Below are positions 19,529 through 28,992 of a stretch of 64,000 nt of DNA, piece by piece. The stretch spans positions 293,791 to 357,790 of the forward strand of contig JBJOFG010000002.1 in the NCBI GenBank assembly GCA_046048875.1, written 5' to 3'. Each line of letters starts with the position of its first letter. Within the stretch, counting starts at the first letter, position 1. The stretch comes from CAIZGX01 sp046048875 (GTDB lineage: Bacteria > Bacteroidota > Bacteroidia > Flavobacteriales_D > Sanyastnellaceae). Under the pieces are notes generated by a model. That model saw only the letters and a list, made by a program, of their open reading frames with translations, did no database searches and was not told the DNA's origin. A program made the position numbers and the translations under genes.

Positions 19529-22500
19529 TACTTCTCCAATCGCTTCACTACCGTTCCGAAGTTTGTTTCAACTTGAATCACATAGACTCCGTTCGCTAAC
19601 GAACTGAAATCAAAATCGATTTGATTCGACGTTTTTAATGAAGGGACATGTTGAATTCTTCCAGCTAAATCGGATACGGTAATCCTTTCAATTTCCACTG
19701 CTCTATGGAATGAGAGTGTACTCGTATTGGATGTCGGATTCGGGAAGAACTTTGTATCCTCTAAGACGTTTTCTTCAACCGAATTAATCGTGCACACTGC
19801 AACATTGTCGATATAAAAATTATTTCCCCAATGTCCTCTGTTTTGAAAAGCAATAAGAACCTCAGCATCTTCCCATACATACTGCTGAAGGAAAATTTCT
19901 TCCAAACGCCACTGGTCTATAGTGGGGACAAATAAATCCGTTGTATTTGGTGCGGTAGCCAATTCCTGACCTCCTTTCACATACATTTCAGTCCAGGTAG
20001 CTCCACAATCTGTGCTTAATAAAACTGCCAACGTATCTGAATATTGACCCCCATATTCGGCATAAGCCACATCGAAATCAATCACCCAAGTGCCTCCACT
20101 CCAAAAAGTAATTTGCTTCTCAACAATGAGTTCATCTCTGTTTCCAACTACATCTACCCAATAATTAGGGAAAGTAATCGAATGTGTCCCGAAACCATAA
20201 GCACTGCATGCATCACTTATCGAAAACACATCTCCACCACCCGTGCTATGACCGAACGTCCATTCGGTCGGAATAGCACCATTATCGAATGGCTCATAAA
20301 CACACTCATTGTTTGGCAGGGTAGATTGCACATATGCTTGTTTTGTTTTAGATGCTGTAATCCCATTGTCCGTTACTTCTAACGTTACGTCAAAGACTCC
20401 GGTTGAAGCATAGACAACGGTCGGATATTTTTCCGTACTTGTTGAAGGGGTTGCTCCTGGGAAGCTCCAGAGGTATGTCGCGTTTGCCGAGGCCACACTA
20501 TGATCTACGAAATGTATGGTTTCGCCCGGACAGACATATGTTCCGCGCTCACCGGCAAAGTCGACTAACAAAGAAGAAGCTTCAAACAAGGGAGCTTCGT
20601 ATACTCCCAAATTCCAAGTTGCTAAACGCAATTTATTGTCTCTGTAGAATGGAACTATTCGAATCGGCTCCGTTCCCGCAGGAAGCCCACTGCTGTATTC
20701 AATCCACTCATTCATACTTGCATTTCTATAAAGCACCCTGCCATGGAGCAATGCAATATACACTCCGGCATTGGATCCCAATTGCGAACAAATAGACCAG
20801 ATACGATCTGAACCAATTGCTGTTCCCGACCAATTCTCATAATTCGCACCACCATCATTGGTGTAATACACTTTTTGAGAATTGTTCGCATTGGTATATC
20901 CCAACCAAAATTCCTGAGGCGTATTTCCTAAAGTAAACACCATGTTATTCTGACTTAATGGTAACGACACCTGATTCCAAGTATCACCACCATCCATGGT
21001 TCTCCACAATTTCATTGATCCATTTATACGCTGCTGTGCATAGATGACATTTGCATCTGAATAAGACTGTTCAATCCACACAACCTTATCCGTAACATCA
21101 GTACCGAAGGCATATTGCTCCGACCATGATTGTCCTCCATTTATACTCTTGTAGATCTTGTTCTCTTTTCCTAACCAAGCAACGTTGTAATAATGTGAAT
21201 CGAAAAGTATTCTGGAACTTTCATTGAACCAGTAACTTTCATTCGGAAATAAACTTACATTAAATCCAGTTGGATTTCCTGTTAAAGCATCAGGCAAAAC
21301 CCTTCCACCTATGTCTGAAAAACTTACTTTGTTCTCGTCGGAATAATTGACGTATCCGGTTGCTGCTTCCCCTCCGCCAAGTGCCAAGAAATTGCCCGAC
21401 CCGTAGGCTTCATAATAACCCATGTTTCCATTGTGGTAGCGACCGCCCACCATAATGTCTTCATTCCATCCTTGATCATACCCCCAAAGATTCACCGCCA
21501 TAATGCCGTAGTTCTTCGCATCGAAAGTTTGCATAAAATCAGTCGAAACATTTATACCACCGTCGTTGCTGCACCAAATAGTCTCTGTCGTTGGACTGTC
21601 TTTGTAAATTCTAAATTCTTGCTGATCTACGTGGTAGTTTGGCAATCCGCCAATGTATCCCGCAACCCCGTCATACGTGGCTCCAGCGTCTTCCGTTAAC
21701 CATACATTCAATCCTCCGATTAAGACTTTGTCGGGATTTATTTGTGAAGCCACCAACGTTGTGTTGTAATGAATCTGAGTGTAGGTACCATCGTCGGCCG
21801 AGAAGTTCATCAGATTCGGATGGGTATCAGAATTGTAAGGTGTGCCTATTACACCATGATTATTCACCCACGATTCACCACCGTCATAACTTACATACAA
21901 TCCAATCCAGCCGTTCAATTCAACGTTTTCACTATACGTTCCATACCCGGCTAAAGCGACATAAATTCTATTCGGATCGGCTTCAGTCACTGCCATATGT
22001 CCGCCCAACAATTCCACATTTGTATAGCCCGTATTCTCAGCAAACCAGCCATTATCGTACATCGCAAAGTTCAAACCCGTGTCGGTACTTTTATAAAACT
22101 TCGCTATTCCAATCGTCGGTTCGAAATGAACGGTATACACAACCGAATAATCATTCGGTTTGAAGGAAACGGTCATGCATTCATTCGGAAGAATTTCAGT
22201 CCACGTGTCTCCAGTATCCTCTGATCTATATAATCCAAGATTCGTTGCAGCAAATACAATGTTGGGTTGAAGGGGGTGAAAAGCAAACTCCCAAACATTT
22301 ATGTTTAATGCCTCGAAAGATGACCCTCCAGTGATATTCCAAGTAACTCCTCCGTCAACTGATTTGTAGACATCGTTGTTTCCGCTGAAAAGAACCACAT
22401 TCAAATCTGTGGGGTGGCAGCGCACTGCACTCACACCGCCTACAACTAAATCTTTCGTGACGAATTCCCACGTTGCTCCAGCGTCAACTGTTTTGTATAC

Positions 22501-22938
22501 ACCACCAGACTCTGTACCGCAATACAAGACATTGTTATCCACAGGACTTCTATCGTGTGTGTATACATTCGAATGCTCGCTAATAGGAGTCATATTTCCA
22601 TCGGCAGTAAAGTGAACCTTCGGACCGCAATAGTTCCAGATACCGCTTCCGCGATCTTCTGTTTTAGTTTTTGAATTTCGGTCTGAAAAGAAACGAGCTT
22701 GATTGCTACTTACCCAACGTTTGTAGTATTGTGTATGGACAGTCTTCTTGAAAGAGTGCTTGCTGAAATAGTCCTCATACGCTGCCTTAACGACCATAGG
22801 ATCTGTGCTATCGTCATACATGAGCTTCGCCCACTCAGGCATTTTCGGATCATTCTGAAAATTCTTTGCGAAGTGAACTTGTGCGTTTACTATCAACACT
22901 TGCGAAGCAAAAACAAAAAGGAGTAGAATTCTTTTCAT
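19525..22938 (-). CDS. Asp-box (VPS10/sialidase-like) beta-propeller protein with PKD and T9SS domains
   Basis: The start is the ATG at 22938 (MKRILLLFVFA), giving 1137 residues with a signal peptide. Residues about 90-790 are a repeat-rich propeller region with many Asp-box motifs (SVDGGVTWN, SEDTGDTWT, SYDGGESWV, TMDGGDTWN, SINGGQSWS). A PKD domain follows (about 800-890, SVASANATYLWSFPGATP), then a jelly-roll-like module (about 900-1050). A type A T9SS sorting domain closes the protein (FFPNPTSNTSTLSF...GTVVKRLEKY). Such proteins are secreted and surface bound. Glycoside hydrolase activity is possible (xyloglucanase-like propellers use Asp boxes), but no catalytic residue was identified. 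Confidence 0.85.
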   Translation of the reverse strand: MKRILLLFVFASQVLIVNAQVHFAKNFQNDPKMPEWAKLMYDDSTDPMVVKAAYEDYFSKHSFKKTVHTQYYKRWVSSNQARFFSDRNSKTKTEDRGSGIWNYCGPKVHFTADGNMTPISEHSNVYTHDRSPVDNNVLYCGTESGGVYKTVDAGATWEFVTKDLVVGGVSAVRCHPTDLNVVLFSGNNDVYKSVDGGVTWNITGGSSFEALNINVWEFAFHPLQPNIVFAATNLGLYRSEDTGDTWTEILPNECMTVSFKPNDYSVVYTVHFEPTIGIAKFYKSTDTGLNFAMYDNGWFAENTGYTNVELLGGHMAVTEADPNRIYVALAGYGTYSENVELNGWIGLYVSYDGGESWVNNHGVIGTPYNSDTHPNLMNFSADDGTYTQIHYNTTLVASQINPDKVLIGGLNVWLTEDAGATYDGVAGYIGGLPNYHVDQQEFRIYKDSPTTETIWCSNDGGINVSTDFMQTFDAKNYGIMAVNLWGYDQGWNEDIMVGGRYHNGNMGYYEAYGSGNFLALGGGEAATGYVNYSDENKVSFSDIGGRVLPDALTGNPTGFNVSLFPNESYWFNESSRILFDSHYYNVAWLGKENKIYKSINGGQSWSEQYAFGTDVTDKVVWIEQSYSDANVIYAQQRINGSMKLWRTMDGGDTWNQVSLPLSQNNMVFTLGNTPQEFWLGYTNANNSQKVYYTNDGGANYENWSGTAIGSDRIWSICSQLGSNAGVYIALLHGRVLYRNASMNEWIEYSSGLPAGTEPIRIVPFYRDNKLRLATWNLGVYEAPLFEASSLLVDFAGERGTYVCPGETIHFVDHSVASANATYLWSFPGATPSTSTEKYPTVVYASTGVFDVTLEVTDNGITASKTKQAYVQSTLPNNECVYEPFDNGAIPTEWTFGHSTGGGDVFSISDACSAYGFGTHSITFPNYWVDVVGNRDELIVEKQITFWSGGTWVIDFDVAYAEYGGQYSDTLAVLLSTDCGATWTEMYVKGGQELATAPNTTDLFVPTIDQWRLEEIFLQQYVWEDAEVLIAFQNRGHWGNNFYIDNVAVCTINSVEENVLEDTKFFPNPTSNTSTLSFHRAVEIERITVSDLAGRIQHVPSLKTSNQIDFDFSSLANGVYVIQVETNFGTVVKRLEKY

Positions 22939-22960
22939 GAAATAAAAATAGGGAAATTTC

Positions 22961-22986
22961 ACCCTCCCCAATTCTCTCGGTATAAA
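22961..22986. repeat. Truncated copy of the comM 3' end (copy 3)
   Basis: These 26 bases match comM 27326-27351 with a single mismatch. Read on the minus strand they would encode the ComM tail L-Y-R-E-N-W-G-G with a TGA stop. The copy lies in the promoter region shared by the Asp-box gene and the M48 gene and marks the outer edge of the inserted block. Confidence 0.85.
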
Positions 22987-23090
22987 ATCAGGAAAAGAAA
23001 ATTTAAGTAAAGAAATTCGTTGAACAAACCATAAGCACAATTTATAATTGTATTGATATTTAATTATATTTATAAATTATAAATTGAAAA

Positions 23091-25475
23091 ATGAAATTCC
23101 CTACTCGTTTAAGCGCTTTATTTATTTGCTCAACACTTCTTTATATAAAGCCAAGCTCTTGTAACGCACAAGATTATTTGGACAACTTCCATCCGTTATC
23201 TACGAGTCAAGAAATTCCTCAAAATGTCTTACAACCAACATTTCCCAAAATTTCTGAAGCTCAATTAAAAGCTGCGAGTAAAAAGTATGAATCCAATTCC
23301 GAGAAAAAAGACGTCAATCATTTCCTGAACAACAGCTATTACGAAATTGACTATCTCATGCGCAGTGGACAAATAATTTTCAATAATGAAATCACTGCAT
23401 ACTTAAATCAGGTTGCTGATTTGGTTTTAAAAGACGAAAGTGAGCTCAGAGATCGAATTGAAATTTACTTGTTAAAAAGCACCGAAGTCAATGCCTATGC
23501 TACGCCTCAAGGTTTTATTTTCATAAGCATTGGATTATTGGCTCAGCTTGAAACAGAATCACAGTTAGCATTTATTATCGCGCACGAAATTCAACATATT
23601 AGAGAAAATCATAGTTTAAAATATGTTCTGACTGAATCAAACAAAGAAAAACGATCCTATCAATATAAATCAGAGTCAACAGACAAGGTTGATATAATGT
23701 CAAGTTATTCAAGAAAACAAGAGTCCGAAGCCGATTCTGTAGGATTCGAAAGAGCAATTCGCGCGGGATACAAAGCAACAGGCGCAATAACTTCAATGGA
23801 CGTTTTACAATTGAGCTTCATCCCTTTTACGAATAATAAATTCAATTTTCAATTATTGGAATCTGGGGAATTCAAAATTCCAAGTTGGGCTATTGCCGAT
23901 TCAACAAGAGCCATTCCCTACAATACAGATAGCGCTGATGATTCAGAAAGTACCCATCCGAATATACAAAGTAGAAGACAAGCTTTGAATGAAAATTCCT
24001 TGAATAAAGATGGTGGGAAAAACTTCATTATTTCGAAAGAGACATTTGAAAAAACAATGCTGCTCTCAAGATTTGAAATTGTATTCCTTCATCTCGTTGA
24101 GGGTGACTATGCAAGTAGTTTATACCTCAGCAATGTGTTGCTTCAAAAGTATCCAAACAATCAATTTCTAGAGGAAGCATTTGCCAAGTCACTCTATGGA
24201 GCTTACGCCTATAAAGCAAATGATAAAAGAACCAAGGCTAATTTAGTTTCGAGAAAGCAGTACTCTGAAATGCAACGAATGACTAACTATTTTGAAAACC
24301 TTGATAATCTGCACTTCGGTGTAATTGTTCTCAAAGAATTATGTGAGGTCGAGGAGAAATACAAGAACCCATTCATAACAACAATTACGAATGACTTTAT
24401 AGGCATGTATCAGAAAGAATCTGAAATCAACTATAAAGCACTTGCCGAGAAAATGAACTACAGTAAGTCTCTTATTCAAAAAGAAATGAATGTTGAGCTC
24501 GGTGCACTAAAGGCAAAAATTGTTGAGTTGAATAAGAAAAATAGGAGTGAAAAAGAGCAATCAAATACAGAAAATTCACCGGGTGACCAAAACTCCAACG
24601 ACAATGCGATTTCTGATAGTAAATATCAAAGTTTAAGAGATACCCGTAACGTAAATTCGGGTAATGACGAACTATTTGCTTATGACAACCTTGATGAAAT
24701 TCCCAACTGGCTTGATCATTACAGCTTTATGGGATTCAACGAAATCAACAAAACTGGACTAGAAGCTAGGTTTGATTCTATCTCTAAAATTTATAATGAA
24801 AAGGAAGATGACATTGAAAACCTCACTTCTCACTATGAAAAAAAAGAAAAGAAATTCGTGCGAAGAGGTTTCAAGATGGCAATGGACTCTTTGCTCGTTG
24901 TAGATCCGTGGTACATTGATTTAAAGGTTACGTACTCCGATTATACAGTAAAAAACGTTGATGATGAACAAAACCAATTTGCGTCAATTTTCGAGTCGGA
25001 GCTTAGCAGGCAAAATGTTCATCACCAATTATTAGCTTGGCCAAGTATGAACGAAAGTGATACCGACAAATTCAATGATTTCGCTGCAATGAATGATTGG
25101 TATAAAGAAATCAATAGGCATGCGAATAACGATGTGAACATGTTAGCAATAACAACAGATTATTTCACTCCTGTGCTGAACAAATACCATTGTAAATATG
25201 TGGTCTTTCCCGGAGCGACTAAAATAAAAGCACCCCGCGAAAAAAATGGACCGCCTGTAATCTCAGTGTTATCCGTTTTTGCTCCCATTGCCCTTCCAGC
25301 GACTTTACATCGGGTCCACACTGAACATTACAGCAATAACTATTTCTATTATGTTTACAACCTCGAGAATGGGACTATGGTATGGCATCACAACGTAACA
25401 ATGCCAGGAAAACAAAATATTTTCGACACTTCAAATTATTTCAAAGACTTGATCTTTCAATCAATTAATTACTAA
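23091..25475 (+). CDS. M48-family metalloprotease, periplasmic
   Basis: The 794-residue product has a signal peptide (about 1-26). The M48 domain (about 95-310) contains the zinc motif HEIQH at 165-169 and the downstream ligand motif ESEAD at 211-215. The arrangement resembles periplasmic BepA/LoiP-type proteases that act in outer-membrane quality control. The C-terminal 480 residues are not recognised and include a Lys/Asn/Ser-rich low-complexity linker (about 480-520). It pairs with the barrel gene 2 bp downstream. Both lie between copies of the comM tail, read opposite to comM, and look more AT-rich than their neighbours, which points to acquired DNA. Confidence 0.85.
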   Translation: MKFPTRLSALFICSTLLYIKPSSCNAQDYLDNFHPLSTSQEIPQNVLQPTFPKISEAQLKAASKKYESNSEKKDVNHFLNNSYYEIDYLMRSGQIIFNNEITAYLNQVADLVLKDESELRDRIEIYLLKSTEVNAYATPQGFIFISIGLLAQLETESQLAFIIAHEIQHIRENHSLKYVLTESNKEKRSYQYKSESTDKVDIMSSYSRKQESEADSVGFERAIRAGYKATGAITSMDVLQLSFIPFTNNKFNFQLLESGEFKIPSWAIADSTRAIPYNTDSADDSESTHPNIQSRRQALNENSLNKDGGKNFIISKETFEKTMLLSRFEIVFLHLVEGDYASSLYLSNVLLQKYPNNQFLEEAFAKSLYGAYAYKANDKRTKANLVSRKQYSEMQRMTNYFENLDNLHFGVIVLKELCEVEEKYKNPFITTITNDFIGMYQKESEINYKALAEKMNYSKSLIQKEMNVELGALKAKIVELNKKNRSEKEQSNTENSPGDQNSNDNAISDSKYQSLRDTRNVNSGNDELFAYDNLDEIPNWLDHYSFMGFNEINKTGLEARFDSISKIYNEKEDDIENLTSHYEKKEKKFVRRGFKMAMDSLLVVDPWYIDLKVTYSDYTVKNVDDEQNQFASIFESELSRQNVHHQLLAWPSMNESDTDKFNDFAAMNDWYKEINRHANNDVNMLAITTDYFTPVLNKYHCKYVVFPGATKIKAPREKNGPPVISVLSVFAPIALPATLHRVHTEHYSNNYFYYVYNLENGTMVWHHNVTMPGKQNIFDTSNYFKDLIFQSINY

Positions 25476-25477
25476 GA

Positions 25478-26191
25478 ATGAAACATTTCATTGCAGCACT
25501 TTTTTGCCTGACTTTCGCAGCTGTTCTCCACAGCCAAACTAATCCAAATCAATCTTTAGTGCGCCTACAAATTGGAGGAGTTGTCTCTAGTTATGGCTAT
25601 GTGATTGGTTTTTCCGATATTAAAGACGGGACAAAATTATCATATATACAGTTAATGCCTAAAGTTCAAGCTTCTCTAAAGCTAAGTAGAAAAAATGAAC
25701 TGTATGGAGAAATCGGAATAAAAAACGTCAAGACAAATACAAGCAAATACGAGCCGGGTGATGGCGATAATTACTTTGAAGACTTAAAATTTGAATCCTC
25801 ATACAAAAACATTAATTATAAAATATTTTCATTCGGGGTTAGGCATTTTATAAAAAATCAGACTTCTCCTGTCGGCAGCTACTTCGGTCTTGGTGCAACA
25901 TTTGCTAAGGTATCTGCAACTCCCCTCGCATATGAATACCTAAATAATAATTCACAATTAACCTCTGGAATAGAGCCTGCCCTAGATTACATCATACCAT
26001 CGATATCGTGCTCCTTCGGAAAAAGAATATTACTCTCCGATAAAGTATACTTCAACAATGAATTTCAAATGGCTCTAAACCAATTTGAAGTACCCGCAGG
26101 AGGTGATTTTAACTACAAGAAATACTCTTGGTTCAGTGCAAACAGATTAACAAATTTTGGATACTTCTTCAGCATAGGCGTTTTGCTCTGA
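25478..26191 (+). CDS. Putative outer-membrane beta-barrel protein
   Basis: The 237-residue product has a signal peptide (about 1-19, ending LHSQ) followed by alternating strands typical of small outer-membrane barrels, for example YGEIGIKNVKTNT, FSFGVRHFIKN, YFGLGATFAKVS and a closing FGYFFSIGVLL. It starts 2 bp after the M48 protease gene, so the two are surely co-transcribed. The protease may act on it or work with it, but nothing in the sequence proves this. The function is unknown. Confidence 0.65.
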   Translation: MKHFIAALFCLTFAAVLHSQTNPNQSLVRLQIGGVVSSYGYVIGFSDIKDGTKLSYIQLMPKVQASLKLSRKNELYGEIGIKNVKTNTSKYEPGDGDNYFEDLKFESSYKNINYKIFSFGVRHFIKNQTSPVGSYFGLGATFAKVSATPLAYEYLNNNSQLTSGIEPALDYIIPSISCSFGKRILLSDKVYFNNEFQMALNQFEVPAGGDFNYKKYSWFSANRLTNFGYFFSIGVLL

Positions 26192-26203
26192 CGACACAAT
26201 ATC

Positions 26204-26260
26204 ACCCTCCCCAATTCTCTCGGTCTAAACTTCGGTATTGAATGGCCGCGGAGAGATGAG
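26204..26260. repeat. Copy of the comM 3' end (copy 2)
   Basis: The 57 bases match comM 27326-27382 except at two adjacent positions. Read on the minus strand the copy keeps the ComM frame (H-L-S-A-A-I-Q-Y-R-S-L-D-R-E-N-W-G-G) and ends in TGA. Intact comM has Glu in place of the first Ala and ends in TAG. The TGA is shared with copy 3. Confidence 0.92.
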
Positions 26261-26276
26261 CTATTATTTTCATTGA

Positions 26277-27278
26277 TTATTTATCATCAAAATTTCTCAT
26301 TTCTTTTTTCAATTCATCTAACAACTGTTTTTCAGTTGGCAAATACAAATGATATTGACTCGCTATTATATGCTTGTTGTATTCAGGCAATGAAAATTTA
26401 ACTACACCGTTATTCTTTTGAGCACAAAGTAGAATACCAATCGTTGGATTCTCAGTTGGTATCCTTTCTACTCTGTCATAATAATTGACATACATCTGCA
26501 ATTGTCCAATATCTTGATGAGTCAGTTTTTCCGTCTTAATTTCTACGATGACAAAGCACTTTAATAGACGGTTAAAAAACACTAAATCGACAAAGAAGTC
26601 ATCTCCTTCAATATGAATGCGCTTTTGCCGCGCTAAAAACGCAAAGCCATTTCCTAACTCTAGGAGAAAATCTTGAAGGTGCAAGATTATCGCACTTTCC
26701 AAATCTCTCTCGTAATAAGAGCTTTCTCTCTTCAAATCCAAAAACTCCAAAACCATTGGGTCCTTGATTATCTCTCTTGCGTCTGATGGCAATTTTTCAT
26801 TTCTAGCTACTGCCATTACATCTTTTCGATTACTACTGATTAATAAACGCTCATACAAACTACTATTTATTTGACGTTCAAGTTGCCGTGAAGACCAATT
26901 ATTTTTGACACTTTCGGCAATATAAAACTCTCTCTTATCAAGATTATCAAGTGCCAAAAGTGATTTGTAATGGGTCCAACTCAATTGCGTCCGCAGTGCG
27001 GACGCAATTGGAAATGTCCTGTAAAACTGCCGATACCGCTCTAATTGCCTAACCGAAAAACCACTTCCATATTCAGGGACTATTTTTTTTGAAAGATACT
27101 TTATCAAATAACTTCCATAATCCGCTCGATTTTTTCCCTGCTGTTCCTCTTCAAAAATTCGTTTTCCAATGTTCCAATACATTAATGTTCGCTCATTATC
27201 AACTGCCCTTACAGCCTTGTTTCTAGATGTATTAATTATGACCTTTATATCAGAAATGAAACTTTGATTTCTATACAT
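26277..27278 (-). CDS. YhcG/DUF1016-family PD-(D/E)XK nuclease
   Basis: The ATG at 27278 (MYRNQSFISD) is chosen over an upstream TTG. The 333-residue product has the N-terminal DUF1016 domain (YWNIGKRIFEEEQQGKNRAD, FSVRQLERYRQFYRTFP, LSWTHYKSLL). The C-terminal nuclease domain has the active-site pattern DDFFVDLVFFN...FVIVEIKTEKL, that is D-X(n)-E-X-K. The family is common in accessory and defence-type gene clusters, and its biological role is unsettled. The gene sits alone between two copies of the comM 3' end, so it looks like single-gene cargo inserted there. Confidence 0.88.
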   Translation of the reverse strand: MYRNQSFISDIKVIINTSRNKAVRAVDNERTLMYWNIGKRIFEEEQQGKNRADYGSYLIKYLSKKIVPEYGSGFSVRQLERYRQFYRTFPIASALRTQLSWTHYKSLLALDNLDKREFYIAESVKNNWSSRQLERQINSSLYERLLISSNRKDVMAVARNEKLPSDAREIIKDPMVLEFLDLKRESSYYERDLESAIILHLQDFLLELGNGFAFLARQKRIHIEGDDFFVDLVFFNRLLKCFVIVEIKTEKLTHQDIGQLQMYVNYYDRVERIPTENPTIGILLCAQKNNGVVKFSLPEYNKHIIASQYHLYLPTEKQLLDELKKEMRNFDDK

Positions 27279-27323
27279 TTCCAATAAAATATTAATTACT
27301 AATCCTAAATCAACATATTAATA

Positions 27324-28859
27324 CTACCCTCCCCAATTCTCTCGGTCTAAACTTCGGTATTGAATGGCTTCGGAGAGATGAGTGCTTTCAATCTTTTCCT
27401 TTCCATCTAAATCAGCAATGGTGCGAGCAACTTTTAAAATGCGCTCGTAAGCACGTGCCGATAATTGAAGCTTGTTCATAGCCAACTTCAACAACTCAGA
27501 ACTCGCCTCATCTAGTGCACAGAAAGACTTCAACTCTTTTGTATTCATTTGTGCATTGTAATTTGTTTTACTTGCATTGAATCTTTCCGATTGCATCGCA
27601 CGCGCTTGTGTTACGCGTTCGCGAATGGTTACACTGGGTTCTCCAGATCGTTGTTCATGCAAACGGGAGAAAGGTACCGGTGTCACTTCAACATGTAAAT
27701 CAATTCGATCCAACAACGGTCCACTCACTTTGCTCAAATAACGCTGCACAACGCCTGATCCGCACGTGCATTCTTTTTCTGGATGATTGAAATAGCCACA
27801 AGGACAGGGGTTCATTGAAGCAACCAACATAAAACTCGCCGGATACTCAACACTGAACTTACTGCGCGAAATTGTTACGTTGCGATCCTCCAACGGCTGA
27901 CGCATAACTTCCAACACCGTTCGCTTAAATTCAGGCAATTCATCTAGGAATAAAACACCGTTGTGTGCCAATGAAATTTCTCCTGGCTGCGGGTATGATC
28001 CCCCGCCCACGAGCGCGACGTCAGAGATGGTATGATGTGGATTTCTGAACGGACGATTCACAATTAACGCGTCGTGCTTTTTCAATCTTCCAGCAACACT
28101 GTGAATCTTCGTGGTCTCCAATGCTTCATCCAAAGACAAAGGGGGTAATATCGATGGAAGACGCTTCGCCAACATCGTCTTTCCCGCGCCAGGCGGACCA
28201 ATGAGAATAAGATTATGCCCGCCCGACGCCGCAATTTCAAAGGCACGTTTGATATTTTCTTGTCCTTTCACATCGGTGAAATCCAATGCAAAATGTTGTG
28301 TCTGCAACGACTGAAATTTTTCTTTCATAAATGGAAAAGATTCCAACTTTCCTTCACCCTTGAAAAAATTCACCACATCCAAAATGCACGATGCGCCATA
28401 AATTTTCAATCCATCAACCACCGCACATTCAGGCGCATTTTCAATAGGAACAATAATCCCTTCAAAGCCATCGCGCTTCGCTTGAATGGCCATGGGCAGA
28501 ACACCCTTAATCGGACGAATACTTCCGTCTAAAGACAACTCGCCCATGACAATATATTTCGAAAGTGCTTCACTCGGAATCTGTTCCGTTGCCGCTAGAA
28601 GGCCTAAGGCAAGAGGCAAGTCATAAGCCGTTCCTTCTTTACGAATATCAGCAGGTGCCATGTTAATGGTATAATTCCGAATGGGATTCTTCATTCCTGA
28701 ATTGGCGAATGCTGCGCGAATGCGCTGTTGCGCTTCCTTGACAGAAGTGTCTGGTAATCCAACCATGTTCACCAACGTTCCTTTGTCGGCGTGAACTTCA
28801 ATGGTAATCAGATAGGCATTCACGCCGTGAACAGCGCTGCCAAAAGTTTTTGCAAGCAT
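27324..28859 (-). CDS. comM: YifB/ComM family Mg-chelatase-like AAA ATPase
   Basis: The 511-residue product is full length for the family. It has the N-terminal S5-like/Lon-type domain (about 1-170), a Walker A motif (GPPGAGKTMLAKRLP, about 212), a Walker B motif (GVLFLDELPEF), and a C-terminal helical domain with a zinc-binding cysteine group (CPCGYFNHPEKECTCG). In naturally competent bacteria ComM is a hexameric helicase that drives branch migration of integrating DNA. The last 19 codons are duplicated twice downstream, at 26204-26260 and 22961-22986. The gene itself is intact, ending in TAG. Confidence 0.93.
   Translation of the reverse strand: MLAKTFGSAVHGVNAYLITIEVHADKGTLVNMVGLPDTSVKEAQQRIRAAFANSGMKNPIRNYTINMAPADIRKEGTAYDLPLALGLLAATEQIPSEALSKYIVMGELSLDGSIRPIKGVLPMAIQAKRDGFEGIIVPIENAPECAVVDGLKIYGASCILDVVNFFKGEGKLESFPFMKEKFQSLQTQHFALDFTDVKGQENIKRAFEIAASGGHNLILIGPPGAGKTMLAKRLPSILPPLSLDEALETTKIHSVAGRLKKHDALIVNRPFRNPHHTISDVALVGGGSYPQPGEISLAHNGVLFLDELPEFKRTVLEVMRQPLEDRNVTISRSKFSVEYPASFMLVASMNPCPCGYFNHPEKECTCGSGVVQRYLSKVSGPLLDRIDLHVEVTPVPFSRLHEQRSGEPSVTIRERVTQARAMQSERFNASKTNYNAQMNTKELKSFCALDEASSELLKLAMNKLQLSARAYERILKVARTIADLDGKEKIESTHLSEAIQYRSLDRENWGG
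27326..27382. repeat. comM 3' end, parental copy of the downstream repeats (copy 1)
   Basis: The last 19 codons of intact comM are the reference for copies 2 and 3. The 43 bases 27326-27368 are identical to copy 2, followed by a two-base difference and twelve more identical bases. Similarity ends abruptly at both sides. Confidence 0.92.
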
Positions 28860-28897
28860 AATTTTTTTCTTGCAAATGACTTTTCAATAAAACAAAA

Positions 28898-28932
28898 AAG
28901 CAAGAAAGTCATATGCCATAACCTTCTTGCTT
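28898..28932 (-). terminator. Intrinsic terminator of the gmhA-phnA unit
   Basis: Arms AAGCAAGAA (28898-28906) and TTCTTGCTT (28924-28932) pair over nine bases with a 17-base loop. On the minus strand the stem is followed at once by TTTTTTG. It lies 60 bp after the phnA stop and upstream of comM. Confidence 0.78.
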
Positions 28933-28992
28933 CTCTTTCTGAAACCCTCTTCAATCAAGCGTTTCAGCGTATTTTATGTTGAAATAACTACC

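Noticed and set aside
21639..22163. 174-codon plus-strand frame inside the Asp-box gene
   Set aside because: Arg/His/Ser-rich composition and full overlap with a well-supported propeller gene mark it as a shadow.
22939..23090. AT-rich stretch before the M48 gene as a replication origin
   Set aside because: No DnaA boxes or origin-associated genes. It is better explained as an AT-rich promoter region of acquired DNA.
28898..28932. phnA-comM hairpin as another mini-hairpin array
   Set aside because: It is a single long stem with a 17-base loop and a T-run, so it fits a normal terminator.
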